Shown here piece after piece: positions 1-10,868 of a stretch of 64,000 nucleotides of DNA (the stretch's first letter is position 1; the number at the start of each line of letters is the position of its first letter). The notes under the pieces were generated by a model. It saw only the letters and a program-made list of their open reading frames with translations, was not told where the DNA came from and searched no databases. Location: assembly GCA_963681505.1 (NCBI GenBank), contig OY811990.1:4983675-5047674 (forward strand). The letters run 5' to 3'. The position numbers and the translations under genes are program-made. The stretch is from Eunapius fragilis. Taxonomy: Eukaryota; Porifera; Demospongiae; Spongillida; Spongillidae.

Positions 1-1015
1 CACCTCACTCATCACACAAGATCACCTCACTCATCACACAAGGTCACCTCACTAGTCACACAAGGTCACCTCCCTCTCACACAAGGTCACCGTACTCATC
101 ACACAAGGTCACCTCACTCATCACAAAGGTCACCTCACTCATTCCACAAGGTCATCTAACTCATCCCACAAGGTCACCTCACTCATCACACAAGATCACA
201 TCATTCATCACACAAGGTCACCTCACTCATCACACAAGGTCACCTCACTCCTTCCACAAGGTCACCTATCTCATCCCACATAGTCATCTCACTGATCACA
301 CAAGGTCACCTCACTCCTTCCACAAGGTCACTTAACTCATCACACAAGGTCACCACCTCACTCATCACACATGGTCATCACACTCATCACACAAGGTCAC
401 CTCACTCATCACACAAGGTCACCTAACTCATCACACAAGGTCACCACCTCACTCATCACACATGGTCATCACACTCATCACACAAGGTCACCTCACTCAT
501 CACACAAGGTCACCTCACTCATCTCACAAGGTCATCTCACTCATCACACAAGGTCACCTCACTCATCACACAAGGTCACTTCACTCATCACACAAGGTCA
601 CCTCACTCATCCCACAAGGTCACCTCACTCATAACACAAGGTCACCTCACTCATCACACAAGGTCACCTAACTCATCATACAAGGTCACCTCATTCATCA
701 CACAAGGTCACCTCACTCATCCACAAGGTCACCTCATCCCATAAGGTCACCTCATTCATCACACAAGGTCACCTCACTCATCACACAAGGTCACCTCACT
801 CATCACACAATGTCACCTAAATCATCATACAAGGTCACCACACTCATCCCATAAGGTCACCTCATTCATCACACAAGGTAACTCACTCATCCCACAAGGT
901 CACCTTACTCATCCCATAAGGTCACCTCATTCATCACACAAGGTCACCGTACTCATCACACAAGGTCACCTCACTCATCACACAAGGTCACCTCACTCAT
1001 CACACAAGGCCATCA
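1..1015. repeat. 22-23 bp minisatellite, roughly 45 copies
   Basis: Head-to-tail copies of a unit containing CTCATCACACAAGGTCACCT fill the first kilobase, with substitutions and 1-3 base indels between copies. The array is cut by the window edge. Short open frames in it are only the repeat read through. A single stray copy of the same word occurs at about 4512-4540, beyond the TRIM gene, next to the second copy of the flanking direct repeat. Confidence 0.95.
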
Positions 1016-1062
1016 ACATGTACACAGTATGGTCTCCATAATGTAATGTTAGAGCTTGAACA

Positions 1063-1096
1063 AATAAATGAAAGGGTTATTTATTATCTATGCCGT

Positions 1097-1128
<32 letters not shown>

Positions 1129-1323
1129 CTAAGGTACTTCCCTATTTTACGAAATGACCATCCAGCGATGTGATGGATGCCACATAGGTTGACTGCTTGT
1201 TCCAACATTTGGCTACAATGCAAACATGAATCATGAATTCAGGAAAAACTACAGGGGTTAACCTTTAATAATCCACCATAAAACATAAAATTACTGTCCA
1301 CATTCTCCCTGCTGGGTGCACTG

Positions 1324-1400
<77 letters not shown>

Positions 1401-1505
1401 TGTGTGTGTGTGTGTGTGTACATATTATTATGTGTGTAGTTTTTAGCTTATGTGTATCAGTCTATCAGTAGTGTATGTGCACGTTCATTTATGTGTGTGT
1501 ATGTG
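1063..1505 (+). repeat. direct repeat, copy 1 (5' of the TRIM-NHL gene)
   Basis: This stretch (AAATGAAAGGGTTA..., CTAAGGTACTTC, ACGAAATGACCATCCAG, GTTGACTGCTTGTTCCAACA) is repeated in the same order and orientation at 4717-5165. Both copies end in a TG microsatellite; here it runs from about 1327 to 1418. The intervening 3.65 kb carries one TRIM-NHL gene, as expected after tandem duplication of a gene cassette. Confidence 0.85.
1097..1123. repeat. poly-G run (27 G)
   Basis: An uninterrupted G homopolymer. It lies inside the first copy of the flanking direct repeat and is absent from the second copy near 4760, so it is a later insertion or expansion. Confidence 0.9.
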
Positions 1506-1867
1506 TGTGTTAATAACTATGTTACTGTGCATGTGTATATTGCCGTAAAATGTTTAGTCAACAGGAAACGTTTTTGTATTCAATCCTCTGTCAGCCTCAA
1601 TAAACACGTAACTTGCATGAACTGATGGCCATAGTAATAATACTAATTGACATACACCCATCACCATGGCAACAAATACCTTCTAAGCTAAGGTGTTGAT
1701 ACATTACATCATTCACAGCAAAGGCACGCAAAGGCAGGCACAGAAGTGATAATTGACAGCGTGGCGAAGGGCTAGAATTTTTTTTAACCTGTTTAAAACC
1801 AGTCTAGAAAGCGCCTTTTATTTCCCGCAGAGTTCTGTAACACAATTAGTACAAGAACGTTATCAGC

Positions 1868-4349
1868 ATGTCACTTTTACAACGACAGAAGTGTGTACTG
1901 AGCCAAAATGAACTCAATCCTGGTGAACCACATTGTGACGAGTGTGGAGCGGACCAAAAATCATTTAAATCGTCAAAGCACGATAACGTATGGAGCAACA
2001 GGTAAGCCACGAACATACCGGAGTATTTGTATTGATGTATATTTTAATAGTCCGACTGTAAATAACAATAACGCACAACACGACCAGTAATAGACTCACC
2101 TACATCATAAATGTACATGTAATATCTCGAACTGAACCTAGTGGGTCTTACTTGAATGATTACTAATTCATTTCCACAGATCTGGCCACTTCCCTCCACA
2201 CACCATATGTCAGCTGTGCTCTAAGCTCTACACAGACCCTAGGATCCTTCCATGTCTACACTCTTTCTGTGGGCAGTGTCTGCATATGGAGATAGAGAGG
2301 TCTGGGGACAAGCAGAAGATGGAGTGTCCTACCTGTCAGAGAAGTATCACCATACCAGAAGGTGGAGTCAATGCTATACCTCAGAACCTCCATCTTGGCT
2401 CTAAGGTGGAGGTGGCTGGGTACATGTCCAAGATTGGCAGTGGTAGTGAAAAGTCATGTGATGCTTGTATTGATGGGGGCAAGGGGCCTGCAGTGGTGTT
2501 CTGTTGTACATGTGGTCAGTTCCTCTGTACCTTATGTCATGAGCACCACAAGAGCAGTAAAATATTCCATCATCACCAGATGGTTGGACTAGACCAGGAG
2601 TCTGTCAGACTACTTCCATCCATCATGACATCAACTGAACAACATCATCATGAAACAAAAATGTATTGTGAGACCTGCCAGTGTCTGGTCAACAGAGACA
2701 GTGCCCCAGTTCTTCATAACCAACACAGGTTTGCTGACGTGTGTTATATTGCAAAGGTCCACAGAGATAAAATGAGAGAGTCACTTGTGTGTGCACAGGA
2801 AATGGCCTCAAAGCTGACCTGTGCCATTGGTGACAAAGACAAGATGGCAGAACAGGTTGAGACTTCCAGAGAGAATGCCATACTGCTCATAAACCAAGCC
2901 TTTGAACAGCTCCACCAAGCCATAGAGGAAAGGAAGAAGACACTGTTGTCAGAGATGGAGGCCATTTCACTTTCCAAGACAACAGCTCTGTCCCTCCAAA
3001 AGGAACAGTTAATGAAGATACAAGATGAGATTGGTCGATACACTGAGATGACCTCCCACATCTTCCAGACCCACACTGACCATGAGGTGGTAGCTCTTGG
3101 AGATCTTCTACCCACTGAACTGAAGACCACCCTGAAGAAGGTTGAGGGAGTCTCCCTCACTCCCAGTGACATACATGTGACCATACAAACTGATTTGATG
3201 ATGAAGGAGCTCTCCATATTTGGTCATGTAATGGCCTCACCTCCATCTCCATCACAAAGCACATGGTCTTCTAAGTTAGCAGCCAGGATGGACAAGGTGT
3301 ATAGTGTAAAAGTGGAGACCAAGAGCTCAGAGGGAGAGAGGTACCCATATGGTGGTCTGCAGGTGAAGGCTGAGCTGAGGCCCAAGTCACATGATGGAGC
3401 AGTTGTCCTAGGAAAGGTGGAGGACCATGGAGATGGTACCTACACCATCACCCTCACCCCTCAGGCTGCTGGTCCTCACCAGCTCCTCATCACAATGGAT
3501 GGTGAACATGTACAGGGCAGTCCTCATGACCTTGATGTGAGGTGTAGCTACAGCACCTTATGTAACCCCCAGCAAGTTATCAGTTGTAGTGGTGGTCCAT
3601 ATGGTATTGCCGTCCATGACAGTGGAGACATCTATGTAGCCTGTTGGGATGATGTCTGTATTCGTGTGTTTGACCAAGGTGGTCATGAGAAGAGAACCAT
3701 AGGTAGTGGTGGGGGTGGTGATGGTCAATTCAGTGGACCACGTGGTTTATCCATCAAGGGAGATGTGATGTATGTTGCTGACACTGGCAATCATCGCATT
3801 CAGAAGCTGACAACAGGAGGACAGTTCCTACAAAAGTTTGGCCAACATGGATCAGGTCAGGGACAGTTTCGTTACCCAAGATCAGTTATAGTTGACCAAA
3901 GAGATAGGATGATTGTTGCTGATCATTTCAACCACAGGGTGGTGATTTTGGATCAAAATGGCAGCTGGCTAATGACCATAAACAGTAATGTCTCTGGTGC
4001 TCTGGGTTTTAAGAATCCATGGGGTCTTGCCTTGGACCCTCAAGGGAACATCCATGTTACAGCTTATGGTTCTGATACCATCAAAGTCTTCACACCAGAG
4101 GGGACCTATGTCAGATCATATGGAGATGTAAAGTGTACAACTGGAATAGCAATTGATGAAGAAGGTTACAGCCTTGTCTGTGAGCGCAGAGGTAATTGTC
4201 TCTCCATCTTTGATTCTGAGGGAAACAAGATTCACACAGTTGGCAATCTCAATGAGCCCTGCGGTGTTGCTCTGGATCCTATCAGTGGGAGTCTGTATGT
4301 AGCCACCAACTATGGTGATAACGAAGTACGGTGTGTGGTGGTGATGTAA
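1868..4349 (+). CDS. TRIM-NHL protein (RING, B-box, coiled coil, filamin, NHL repeats), copy A
   Basis: Probable E3 ubiquitin ligase of the TRIM2/3/71-like class, 767 codons in two exons: 1868-2001 and 2180-4349. The intron is GTAAGC...TTCCACAG, and the frame stays open across it. Exon 1 gives an N-terminus with PHCDECG. Exon 2 opens with a C3HC4 RING (ICQLCS, CLHSFCGQC, CPTC). Then follow a first B-box (CDAC, CCTCGQFLC, HEHH), a second B-box that has lost ligands (CETCQCLVNRDS), a helical region, a filamin/ABP280 domain (about residues 345-440, ending in QGSPHDLDV), and five to six NHL repeats (for example MYVADTGNHRIQKL and MIVADHFNHRVVIL) up to the stop. The NHL propeller normally binds RNA or protein partners. 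ATG 1868 is the first in-frame start and keeps the frame into the RING. Paralogues lie at 29-31 kb and 41-43 kb. Confidence 0.88.
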
Positions 4350-4716
4350 TGATGATGTAATGTTTATGCATAAGAAGCCATTGAAAAGGGTTACTATGGT
4401 AACAGAGCTAGGGTTTCACATTTGAAAAGGTAGCTGTTATTTGAGTCCCCAGGCCTATACATGTCAGTCCTCATGGAATGGGTATCAGAGGTTTAGACCA
4501 ATCCTTGGAATACACAAGGTCACATCACTCATCACACAGGGTAAATGCTTCCCCCCAACCACGTGGCCAGGCTCACATGCCTCATACCTATGTCATGTGT
4601 ACCCAATTGCAATTGGAGAGCATAGTTTCTGTTTAATTCACTACATTCAAACGACATAAACGTTTATTGTTCTGAGGTCTGTGGTTTATCAATTAAGGGG
4701 CTAGAATTAGTTATAT

Positions 4717-5001
4717 AAATGAAAGGGTTACCAATTATGATGTATGCCTAAAAGTATGGTTTTAGTGCAGAGCTAAGGTACTTCACTATTTTACGAAATG
4801 ACCATCCAGTGATGTGATGGATGCCAAATAGGTTGACTGCTTGTTCCAACATTTGGCTTTTAAAAATAATAATTAACAGTGTGCAAATAGGAATCATTAA
4901 TTCTTACATAAAAAATAGTGCAGGGGTTAACCTTTGATTACGGACCATGAGACATTAAATTACTGTCGACATTCTCACTGCTGGATGCATTGCTATGTGC
5001 A

Positions 5002-5063
<62 letters not shown>

Positions 5064-5165
5064 TTGCTGTGTGTACTGTGTGTGTATGCACATATCCATT
5101 GTGTGTATCAGTGTATGTACATGTATGTGTGTTAATAGTTGTGTTAGTGTGCATGTGCATATTGC
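4717..5165 (+). repeat. direct repeat, copy 2 (3' of the TRIM-NHL gene)
   Basis: Second copy of the 1063-1505 sequence, in the same orientation and diverged at scattered positions. It lacks the poly-G run and ends in a TG microsatellite at about 5005-5059. Confidence 0.85.
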
Positions 5166-5184
5166 GTAAACTGTTCATCTAATT

Positions 5185-5365
5185 AGTGCCCACCCAAATC
5201 AGCTCTGGTACAGTGCCAACCCTTTGGTACACATCTAATTAGTGCCCATCTAGATCAGCTATGGTACACATCTAATTATTGCCCACCCAGATCAGCTATT
5301 GTACACATCTAATTAGTGCCCACCCAGACCTGCTATGGTACACCTCTAATTAGTGCCTACCCCAG
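5185..5365. repeat. short tandem repeat of about 45-50 bp
   Basis: Four imperfect copies of a unit containing CATCTAATTAGTGCCCACCC and AGATCAGCTATGGTACA. Similar words (CACCTCTAATTAGTGCTCACC) recur at about 40733-40753, 3' of another TRIM-NHL copy, so this is probably part of the family's 3' flank. Confidence 0.75.
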
Positions 5366-5532
5366 ACCAAGCAACCCTTCTCTCTGATTGTATTACTGAC
5401 ATGCACAATAGTTTTAAACTTATTTAATACAAACTGACAATTGATAAAAATATGACAGATGGTCTTGGCAGTGTTGGGGGGGAGGTGGGAGGGTTTCAAG
5501 AAGTGGTAACCATGGTAAATCATGTGGGTGGA

Positions 5533-7225
5533 TCATGTGACACGTGGCAGGTGATGTGATGAGTTGTTATTAACAAAGGGGCCGGGATTGACACCCAAGT
5601 ACTCCTCCAGGTACATGACATATGCAGCTAGCTGCTTCTTGTCAGCGAGCACTTCGTCCCTGGTCCCCAGACAGTCTGTGTACTGGCTCGGCGCTAATGA
5701 CGGACTGCAGTGCTTCGGATGCCAGCGATGTGCAAGGCCTGGGTCTGGGGCCTTGAGCACCTCAAGCTTGGCTTCCAGCACCTTGGAGAAGAAGTCCGTG
5801 TCCTCTCCTCCCCATCCAGTGATGGAGAGGTTAAAGCCTCCGGTGGTGACGTAATCCGATTTATACATGCACACCATCCCATAAGAGTAGGACACCCAGT
5901 GCCCATTCCTACGGGTAATGACCGGCTGTTCGGGCTTCTGTTCCCCGTGGTAGGCATAATCCATGTTGTAGAAAGAAAAGAAAGTGGGGTAATAAACGCG
6001 CTTCCCCTGAACGGCATTGAGCCGGCACCGGTCCAGAAACTCCCGCGTCATCACCATGTCCGTATCGCAGAAGAAGGCCAGCTCGTTGCCGTCCAGCTGG
6101 GACAGCCCCAGGTCCAGCGCCCTTCCCCGCGCAAACTCCCCCCGACCTTGCACGACGAGGAGCTTGGAGGGGGGCCAGCTCCTGTCCCTGGTGACGATGG
6201 AGGTGATGCGATCGTGGTCGCCCTCCTCCCCGTACACCACCAGGATGAGCCTCACCGCCAGCCTCCTCCTGAGCACGTCGCGCTGGAAGGTGTCAAAGAA
6301 AGCCGTGAAACGCTCGCCAACGTTGTTCAAGGGGACGATGATGTTGACCACCTGCCGGTAGTTGGGCTGCTCCGCCACCAGCACGGGGACCACCTGCGGG
6401 GGGCTGGCCAGGTTCATCCTCTTCCTCAGCACGCGGCCCGACGTCTGTTCGAACAGCGTGAGGTCCATGATGCACTGTCGCCCGTACCTCGGGGAGTACC
6501 TGAGGAAGACGTTGTTCACGCCCCTGAGCTGGTACGACGCCTTCTCCTCGGCATTGATCAGGTCCGTCGCCTTGGAGATGAACTGCTGGACCTCGTAGTC
6601 CATGTCGTTGGGGACCCTTAGCAAGGGGTCCGTACGCTGGTCCGAGTACATGTACGGACCCACGATGATGGTCCACGCACTGACGTCAAACTTGGTTAGT
6701 GGGTGGACGGCCATGGCTGATGCCTCTTCGGACTGCTGCATGGAGGAGAAACCTTCGGATGGGGAGGGTTGGAGCTGGTCTTGTGGGGGTGGGGAGGGTG
6801 GGGTGTATGTGGTTGAAGGGCGTGGCTCCTCCCGTTCTGGCGCCGTCGGTGAATCGGGGGTGGTCACCTGGGGGAACATGGAAGAAGCCTTTGCACGCAG
6901 ACCGGCGACCTCCCCCTCCAGAGTGGTGACCTCATCCTTGAGGGCTTCCAACTGCCGCTGCTTCACAAGATGGTGGAGGATGTAGTAAGTCTCCGTTGTC
7001 GTGGCGAGGAAGGTGACCACACCCTCCACCTTCAACTGAGGTGCGTTGGCCCACAGGTACCCAGGCTGCTGCAAGTCATTGGTATTGTCATAGGAAAAAT
7101 GGTGCTGAGGTGGGAGGGGTAACGGAGAGAATAGGGACAAAGGTCAAAAGATGTTATATTCATTCATCACCTTGGCTAGCAGTAATCATGATTTTAAAAT
7201 GTATTAGCATACGCATGCACACATG

Positions 7226-7322
<97 letters not shown>

Positions 7323-8091
7323 CCAGGTAGGGGTGGGCGGTGCAAGAAAGGTTTACCTCAAACGGCGTGGAACACGAGATGCCAACGAGGCGACTGTAGC
7401 AGAAACCCAGCCCCCAATCCCCACGTTTGGTGTGGCGGCCGCCCGCCAACTGGTTGGCGCAATCACTGAGGAAAGGAACCACAGCTTTTAGTGCCGCGCT
7501 GCTAATGAGCACACCCGAGGACCCGACACACAAGTACTGCTCAGCGCTATCGACCAGTTTCTCCCTCCTCCCCCAGTAGTACGCGACCGCGCGCGGGTCC
7601 GAAGCTTGAAGCACCAGACGCTCCAACTCCTGCACGGCTACGTACGTGCGATCCTCGGCGAGCAGGAACCAATCATACTGCTCCAGGTAGCTGTCGTGAA
7701 TGTGCGAAATGGCGGCGTACGTTTGGGGCAGCGAGGACTCGTAAGACTCGAAGTCAGGGACGCCTTCAAGAGCGACGACCGGTAGTCTTTCCAACGCTCC
7801 CGACGACGGAGGTTCCCCCCCGCCTACGAGTATCTTGAACCCGCCCATGTCTGCTCCCCACGTCTCCAACATGGCGAGGGCGGTCGTGTTCAGCAGACTG
7901 CGCGGGAGGAGGATGGCGGCCATGACGCGGGCACTGGGCTTGACGTGGACCGGTGCGTGAGCTCGCGCAGTGCCCTGGTGTAGGAAGGGGCTGTTCCCGC
8001 GGCATAGCGGGTACAGGTATCCGGTGAGGAGGCATCCCAGCGATGCTCCTATGGCGAAGGCTACGGTCGGCAATCGGCGCAGTAGCCGCAT
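5533..8091 (-). CDS. Chondroitin sulfate synthase-like glycosyltransferase (CHSY/CHPF family)
   Basis: Golgi type II membrane enzyme of chondroitin polymerisation, 768 codons, close to the usual 775-800. Exon 1 is 8091-7357 and exon 2 is 7104-5533; the intron (GTAAAC...CCTCAG) is phase 0 and contains a long CA microsatellite. The ATG at 8091 is followed by a basic residue cluster and one hydrophobic anchor (AFAIGASLGCLLTGYLYPLC). The N-terminal GT31-like half keeps WFLLAEDRTYV, but its metal-binding DxD position reads A-E-D (145-147). The C-terminal GT7-like half keeps FFCDTDM (DTD 592-594), YYPTFFS, GWGGEDTDFF and the end motif QYTDCLGT. Most likely only the GalNAc-transferase site works, as in chondroitin polymerising factors; that is inference. 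The start codon lies 68 bp after the stop of the upstream ankyrin gene on the same strand, so promoter or UTR sequences must overlap. Confidence 0.87.
7227..7321. repeat. CA microsatellite in the CHSY-like intron
   Basis: An almost pure CA dinucleotide tract of about 90 bp. It occupies over a third of the single intron of the chondroitin synthase-like gene. Confidence 0.95.
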
Positions 8092-8159
8092 TCGATTTAA
8101 ATGTGGGCGTGGACACAAGTTAAATGAAATGATAGTTGAATATCGTTAACATTATTCTA

Positions 8160-9042
8160 TTAACGCATGGTGTCTTCCAAGCGCTTCGCCGCTTCAAGGT
8201 TGCCTTGCAGAAGAAGAGGGGAGGGGGTCAGTGACACACCCTAAATGCAATAGAATTATATGTACCTGAGCGTGCAGCAAAGTTGAGTGGTAGAATGCCT
8301 TTGCTGTTTGGAACGCATGGGTCAGCCCCTGTGGGCGTGGTGTACACACAAACACATGCACACATACAACACACACACACACACACAGTTAATACATATG
8401 ATCAGCTTGGTTACCATGTTACCATATTGGAGCAGAATATCAAGTATGTCTGATTTTCCATAGAGGGCTGCTATAGTGAGGGGGGTGTTCCCATGCCTGT
8501 CTACAGCATTCATACTCAGACCTGTGGGCAGTAATGGAAGGAAGGTTATTGAGGGAAGGGAATGTCCCATCTTTCCTTCCCTCCCTCCCTCCCCCCCCCC
8601 CCCCACACACATGCATACATCCTTGTACTCACTAACCATGGCAGGCCAGCAAGTCTAAAATCCTGGAGTTTGCAGACTTGGTGGTGCAACAGGCGTATGT
8701 GGCTATGTGGAGCGCTGTGAAGTGGTCTGATGTGGTGGTGCTTGTATAGTCGGCACCTGCAGGGAGATAAGGGGAGGGGAGGGATGAGGTAACCATGACG
8801 ACGTGTGATGTCTTGTGTGATGGAGACTGTTGTAGATTTACCTTTCTCCAACAGCAGCTTAACAAGATCTGCATTCCCACTGAGACAAGCACACTGCAAA
8901 GGTGACATGGTGACCAACTGAACATACCCAAGGCATTTGATAGATATTAATTTATTAAACTGATGAAATAAATCTGGGACCCTCCTTAGACACAATTGTT
9001 CAAACACACACATATATCACACACACCTACACACTCACTCAC

Positions 9043-9078
<36 letters not shown>

Positions 9079-9515
9079 CACCATACCAAGAACAAAGTCA
9101 TCCCACTGTCTGGGTCAGTGTAATGGTTCACATTTATGGACTCGTTCTCGAGGATTTGCTGTAGCTTCACATAGTTGTGCTGTGCATATGCCGTCTTAAT
9201 TGGGCAAAGAGAACTGGGGGATATACACTGTTGAAGTCTACGGTAGAGAAGGGCTGACCTTGGCAAGGTTTAACAGGTAGGCCCATGTACGGCGTTGGCT
9301 TCCTAAATAAATAAAAATTCAAGGCGTATTACACATAAAATCCCACACAGGCCATCGGCTAGCTTACTTCGCTGCTGTTTAGTGCCGCGAAAACACACCT
9401 GTAAGCCTGCAATTAGTACCAGGCTAACAATGGTAGCGCATGCGAACCACCATCTAACGACTGAAGAGTCAGAAAAGAGCGTGTACGTTTTGACGAGAGC
9501 GTCTTGCAACGACAT
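8160..9515 (-). CDS. Small membrane-anchored ankyrin-repeat protein
   Basis: Eight exons rebuild one 233-codon protein: 9515-9368, 9302-9259, 9194-9087, 8917-8842, 8756-8637, 8521-8423, 8328-8266 and 8203-8160. All junctions are GT-AG and the phases close exactly to a TAA. The ATG at 9515 is followed at about residues 20-43 by a hydrophobic segment (WWFACATIVSLVLIAGLQV), a likely N-terminal membrane anchor. After a basic linker come four to five ankyrin repeats: SPLQCACLSGNADLVKLLLE, TALHIATYACC, NTPLTIAALYGKSDILDILL and LPLNFAARSGNLEAAKRL. Ankyrin repeats mediate protein-protein contacts; the partner is unknown and I cannot assign an orthologue. The weakest junction is the GTCAGC donor after exon 2. 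The gene is head-to-head with the 9713 gene and tail-to-head with the CHSY-like gene. Confidence 0.82.
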
Positions 9516-9712
9516 TTTCGTCACCCGGAGTCGGGATGGTGAGACAGCTGGTTATCCCGCCTAACATTCCCGGGCTTTTTTTAAATTAATTTTTATTCGT
9601 CGTAGGCGGAGCTGTCGCACGGAGCTCGTGCACGAACGTAGCACATGTGCCTTTTGATAAAGCTGTATGATAATAAAATAAATACACTTCCTTTTATCGC
9701 TCACTCGCGTCA
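9516..9712. promoter_or_regulatory. Putative bidirectional promoter
   Basis: Only 197 bp separate the ATG of the ankyrin-repeat gene (minus) from the ATG of the HNH-like gene (plus). The interval is locally CpG-rich near 9600-9640 and has no repeat. Shared promoter function is inferred from geometry alone. Confidence 0.5.
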
Positions 9713-10507
9713 ATGACGATCAGCGTGCTGACACCGCTGTCTCTAGAGGAAGCGACCATTTCGGGCACCGTGGGAGTAATTGCATTCCCGTCCATCCTCG
9801 GTCTGGCTCAGGTCGCCATTCTTCGACCCCTGAGGCTGTACAACGCTCTGCGTTACCCAGCGGCTTCGGTCCTGGGCGGGCTGACAGTCTGCGCGGCAGG
9901 TGCCCTCTCTTCCCTGGCAGTGGTCCGAACGTGCAGCCTTCTGCAGGACCTCGGAGGAGACGCTTTTGGTCCCGCCGACCGCAACCGTGTGACCTTCACC
10001 GGTCAGGACCTGGCTTGGTCTACGGCCATGGGGTCTGCCGTATTCCGCGCCCTTGGAGGGAGGTTCTCTTCCGTGCTACCGAGTCACATCCTAAAGCCGG
10101 GTGCGTTTGGATACGAGTGGATCCCGGCAAAGGGCGCGCAGTACGCTACCTCGTGGGAGAAGGACTGGATACAGCAGCTGGGCAAGAGGTACGGTTGCCA
10201 CACGTGCGGGCGAAGGAGGGGCGTGGCCAAGTTCTCGGCGGATCACCAACCCCCTTCCAAGCTGGTGCCCAACGGTGACCCCGGGGTGCAGAAGTTCTAC
10301 CCGCAGTGCGAAGCGTGCTCGGGGCTCCAGGGGGGCGTCATCAGCAACGGGTCGTGGGATCGCAACCACATCGCCATCATTGCTCACCCGTACAGCCTGA
10401 GGGCGTATCACGTCTTCTTGCCTCCGCCTTTCCTCATCCTGTCGTTGAAATGTCCCGTGAAACCGTCACCTGTTCCTCTCCCCCCCCTCCTCCGATTGTC
10501 GCCATGA
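9713..10507 (+). CDS. Uncharacterised membrane protein with an HNH-like zinc domain
   Basis: Single open exon of 264 codons from a clear ATG. Two hydrophobic stretches come first (about residues 18-38, VGVIAFPSILGLAQVAIL, and 50-75, AASVLGGLTVCAAGALSSLA). A conserved-looking zinc domain follows at about 160-215: CHTCG, then ADHQPPSKL, then FYPQCEACSGLQGG. That CxxC-(D/H)-CxxC layout resembles an HNH/treble-clef fold. I think this is a conserved animal family of unknown function, but I cannot name it. The frame runs into a stop after a C8 homopolymer. One extra C would join it to a downstream frame that ends in a hydrophobic tail (see the next entry), so the C-terminus is uncertain. Confidence 0.6.
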   Translation: MTISVLTPLSLEEATISGTVGVIAFPSILGLAQVAILRPLRLYNALRYPAASVLGGLTVCAAGALSSLAVVRTCSLLQDLGGDAFGPADRNRVTFTGQDLAWSTAMGSAVFRALGGRFSSVLPSHILKPGAFGYEWIPAKGAQYATSWEKDWIQQLGKRYGCHTCGRRRGVAKFSADHQPPSKLVPNGDPGVQKFYPQCEACSGLQGGVISNGSWDRNHIAIIAHPYSLRAYHVFLPPPFLILSLKCPVKPSPVPLPPLLRLSP

Positions 10508-10782
10508 AGGAGGTTGGTGTAGGAGATAAAGTGGAGGTCGCCCAAACGCGTCAGGTCACGCCTCCGGAAGTTAAGGACGCCTCGTCTTCAACAGAGCCAT
10601 CGTTACCCAGGCCACCTGTGGAGAAAGCCACTTCTACTCAGGAGTTTGACATCAGAAACCTGCCCCTTTTCATTTTTTGGAAAAACTTTGTTAGATTTCT
10701 AGACTCGTTCAGCTCTCCCATAGACAGTTTTCATATCACGCTATGGGTTTTCACCTTAATTGCAGCGTTTGGAACGATATGA
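10477..10782 (+). CDS. Possible C-terminal continuation of the HNH-like membrane protein
   Basis: Immediately after the C8 run (about 10482-10489) the +1 frame stays open for about 100 codons. It is Pro/Ser/Glu-rich, then reads DIRNLPLFIFWKNFVRF and ends with a hydrophobic tail (ITLWVFTLIAAFGTI) before a stop. This looks like a C-terminal membrane anchor. Either the assembled homopolymer is one base short, an unseen mini-intron exists, or this is non-coding. The CUL2 start is only 87 bp further on. Confidence 0.35.
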   Translation, partial: SPPPPPIVAMKEVGVGDKVEVAQTRQVTPPEVKDASSSTEPSLPRPPVEKATSTQEFDIRNLPLFIFWKNFVRFLDSFSSPIDSFHITLWVFTLIAAFGTI

Positions 10783-10868
10783 TTATCAGTTTCAGCATAT
10801 TTAAAATTCATTTACCTCAAAATAACCTCTACGTCATCACTAACAGCGAGTTAAAAATAAAACTAAGA

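Noticed and set aside
2744..3217. Minus-strand open frame opposite the TRIM-NHL coiled coil
   Set aside because: Shadow of the real plus-strand coding exon. The same shadow recurs opposite each paralogue.
5564..6985. Several plus-strand open frames of 70-300 codons
   Set aside because: Antisense shadows of the GC-rich chondroitin synthase-like exon, whose minus-strand protein matches a known family.
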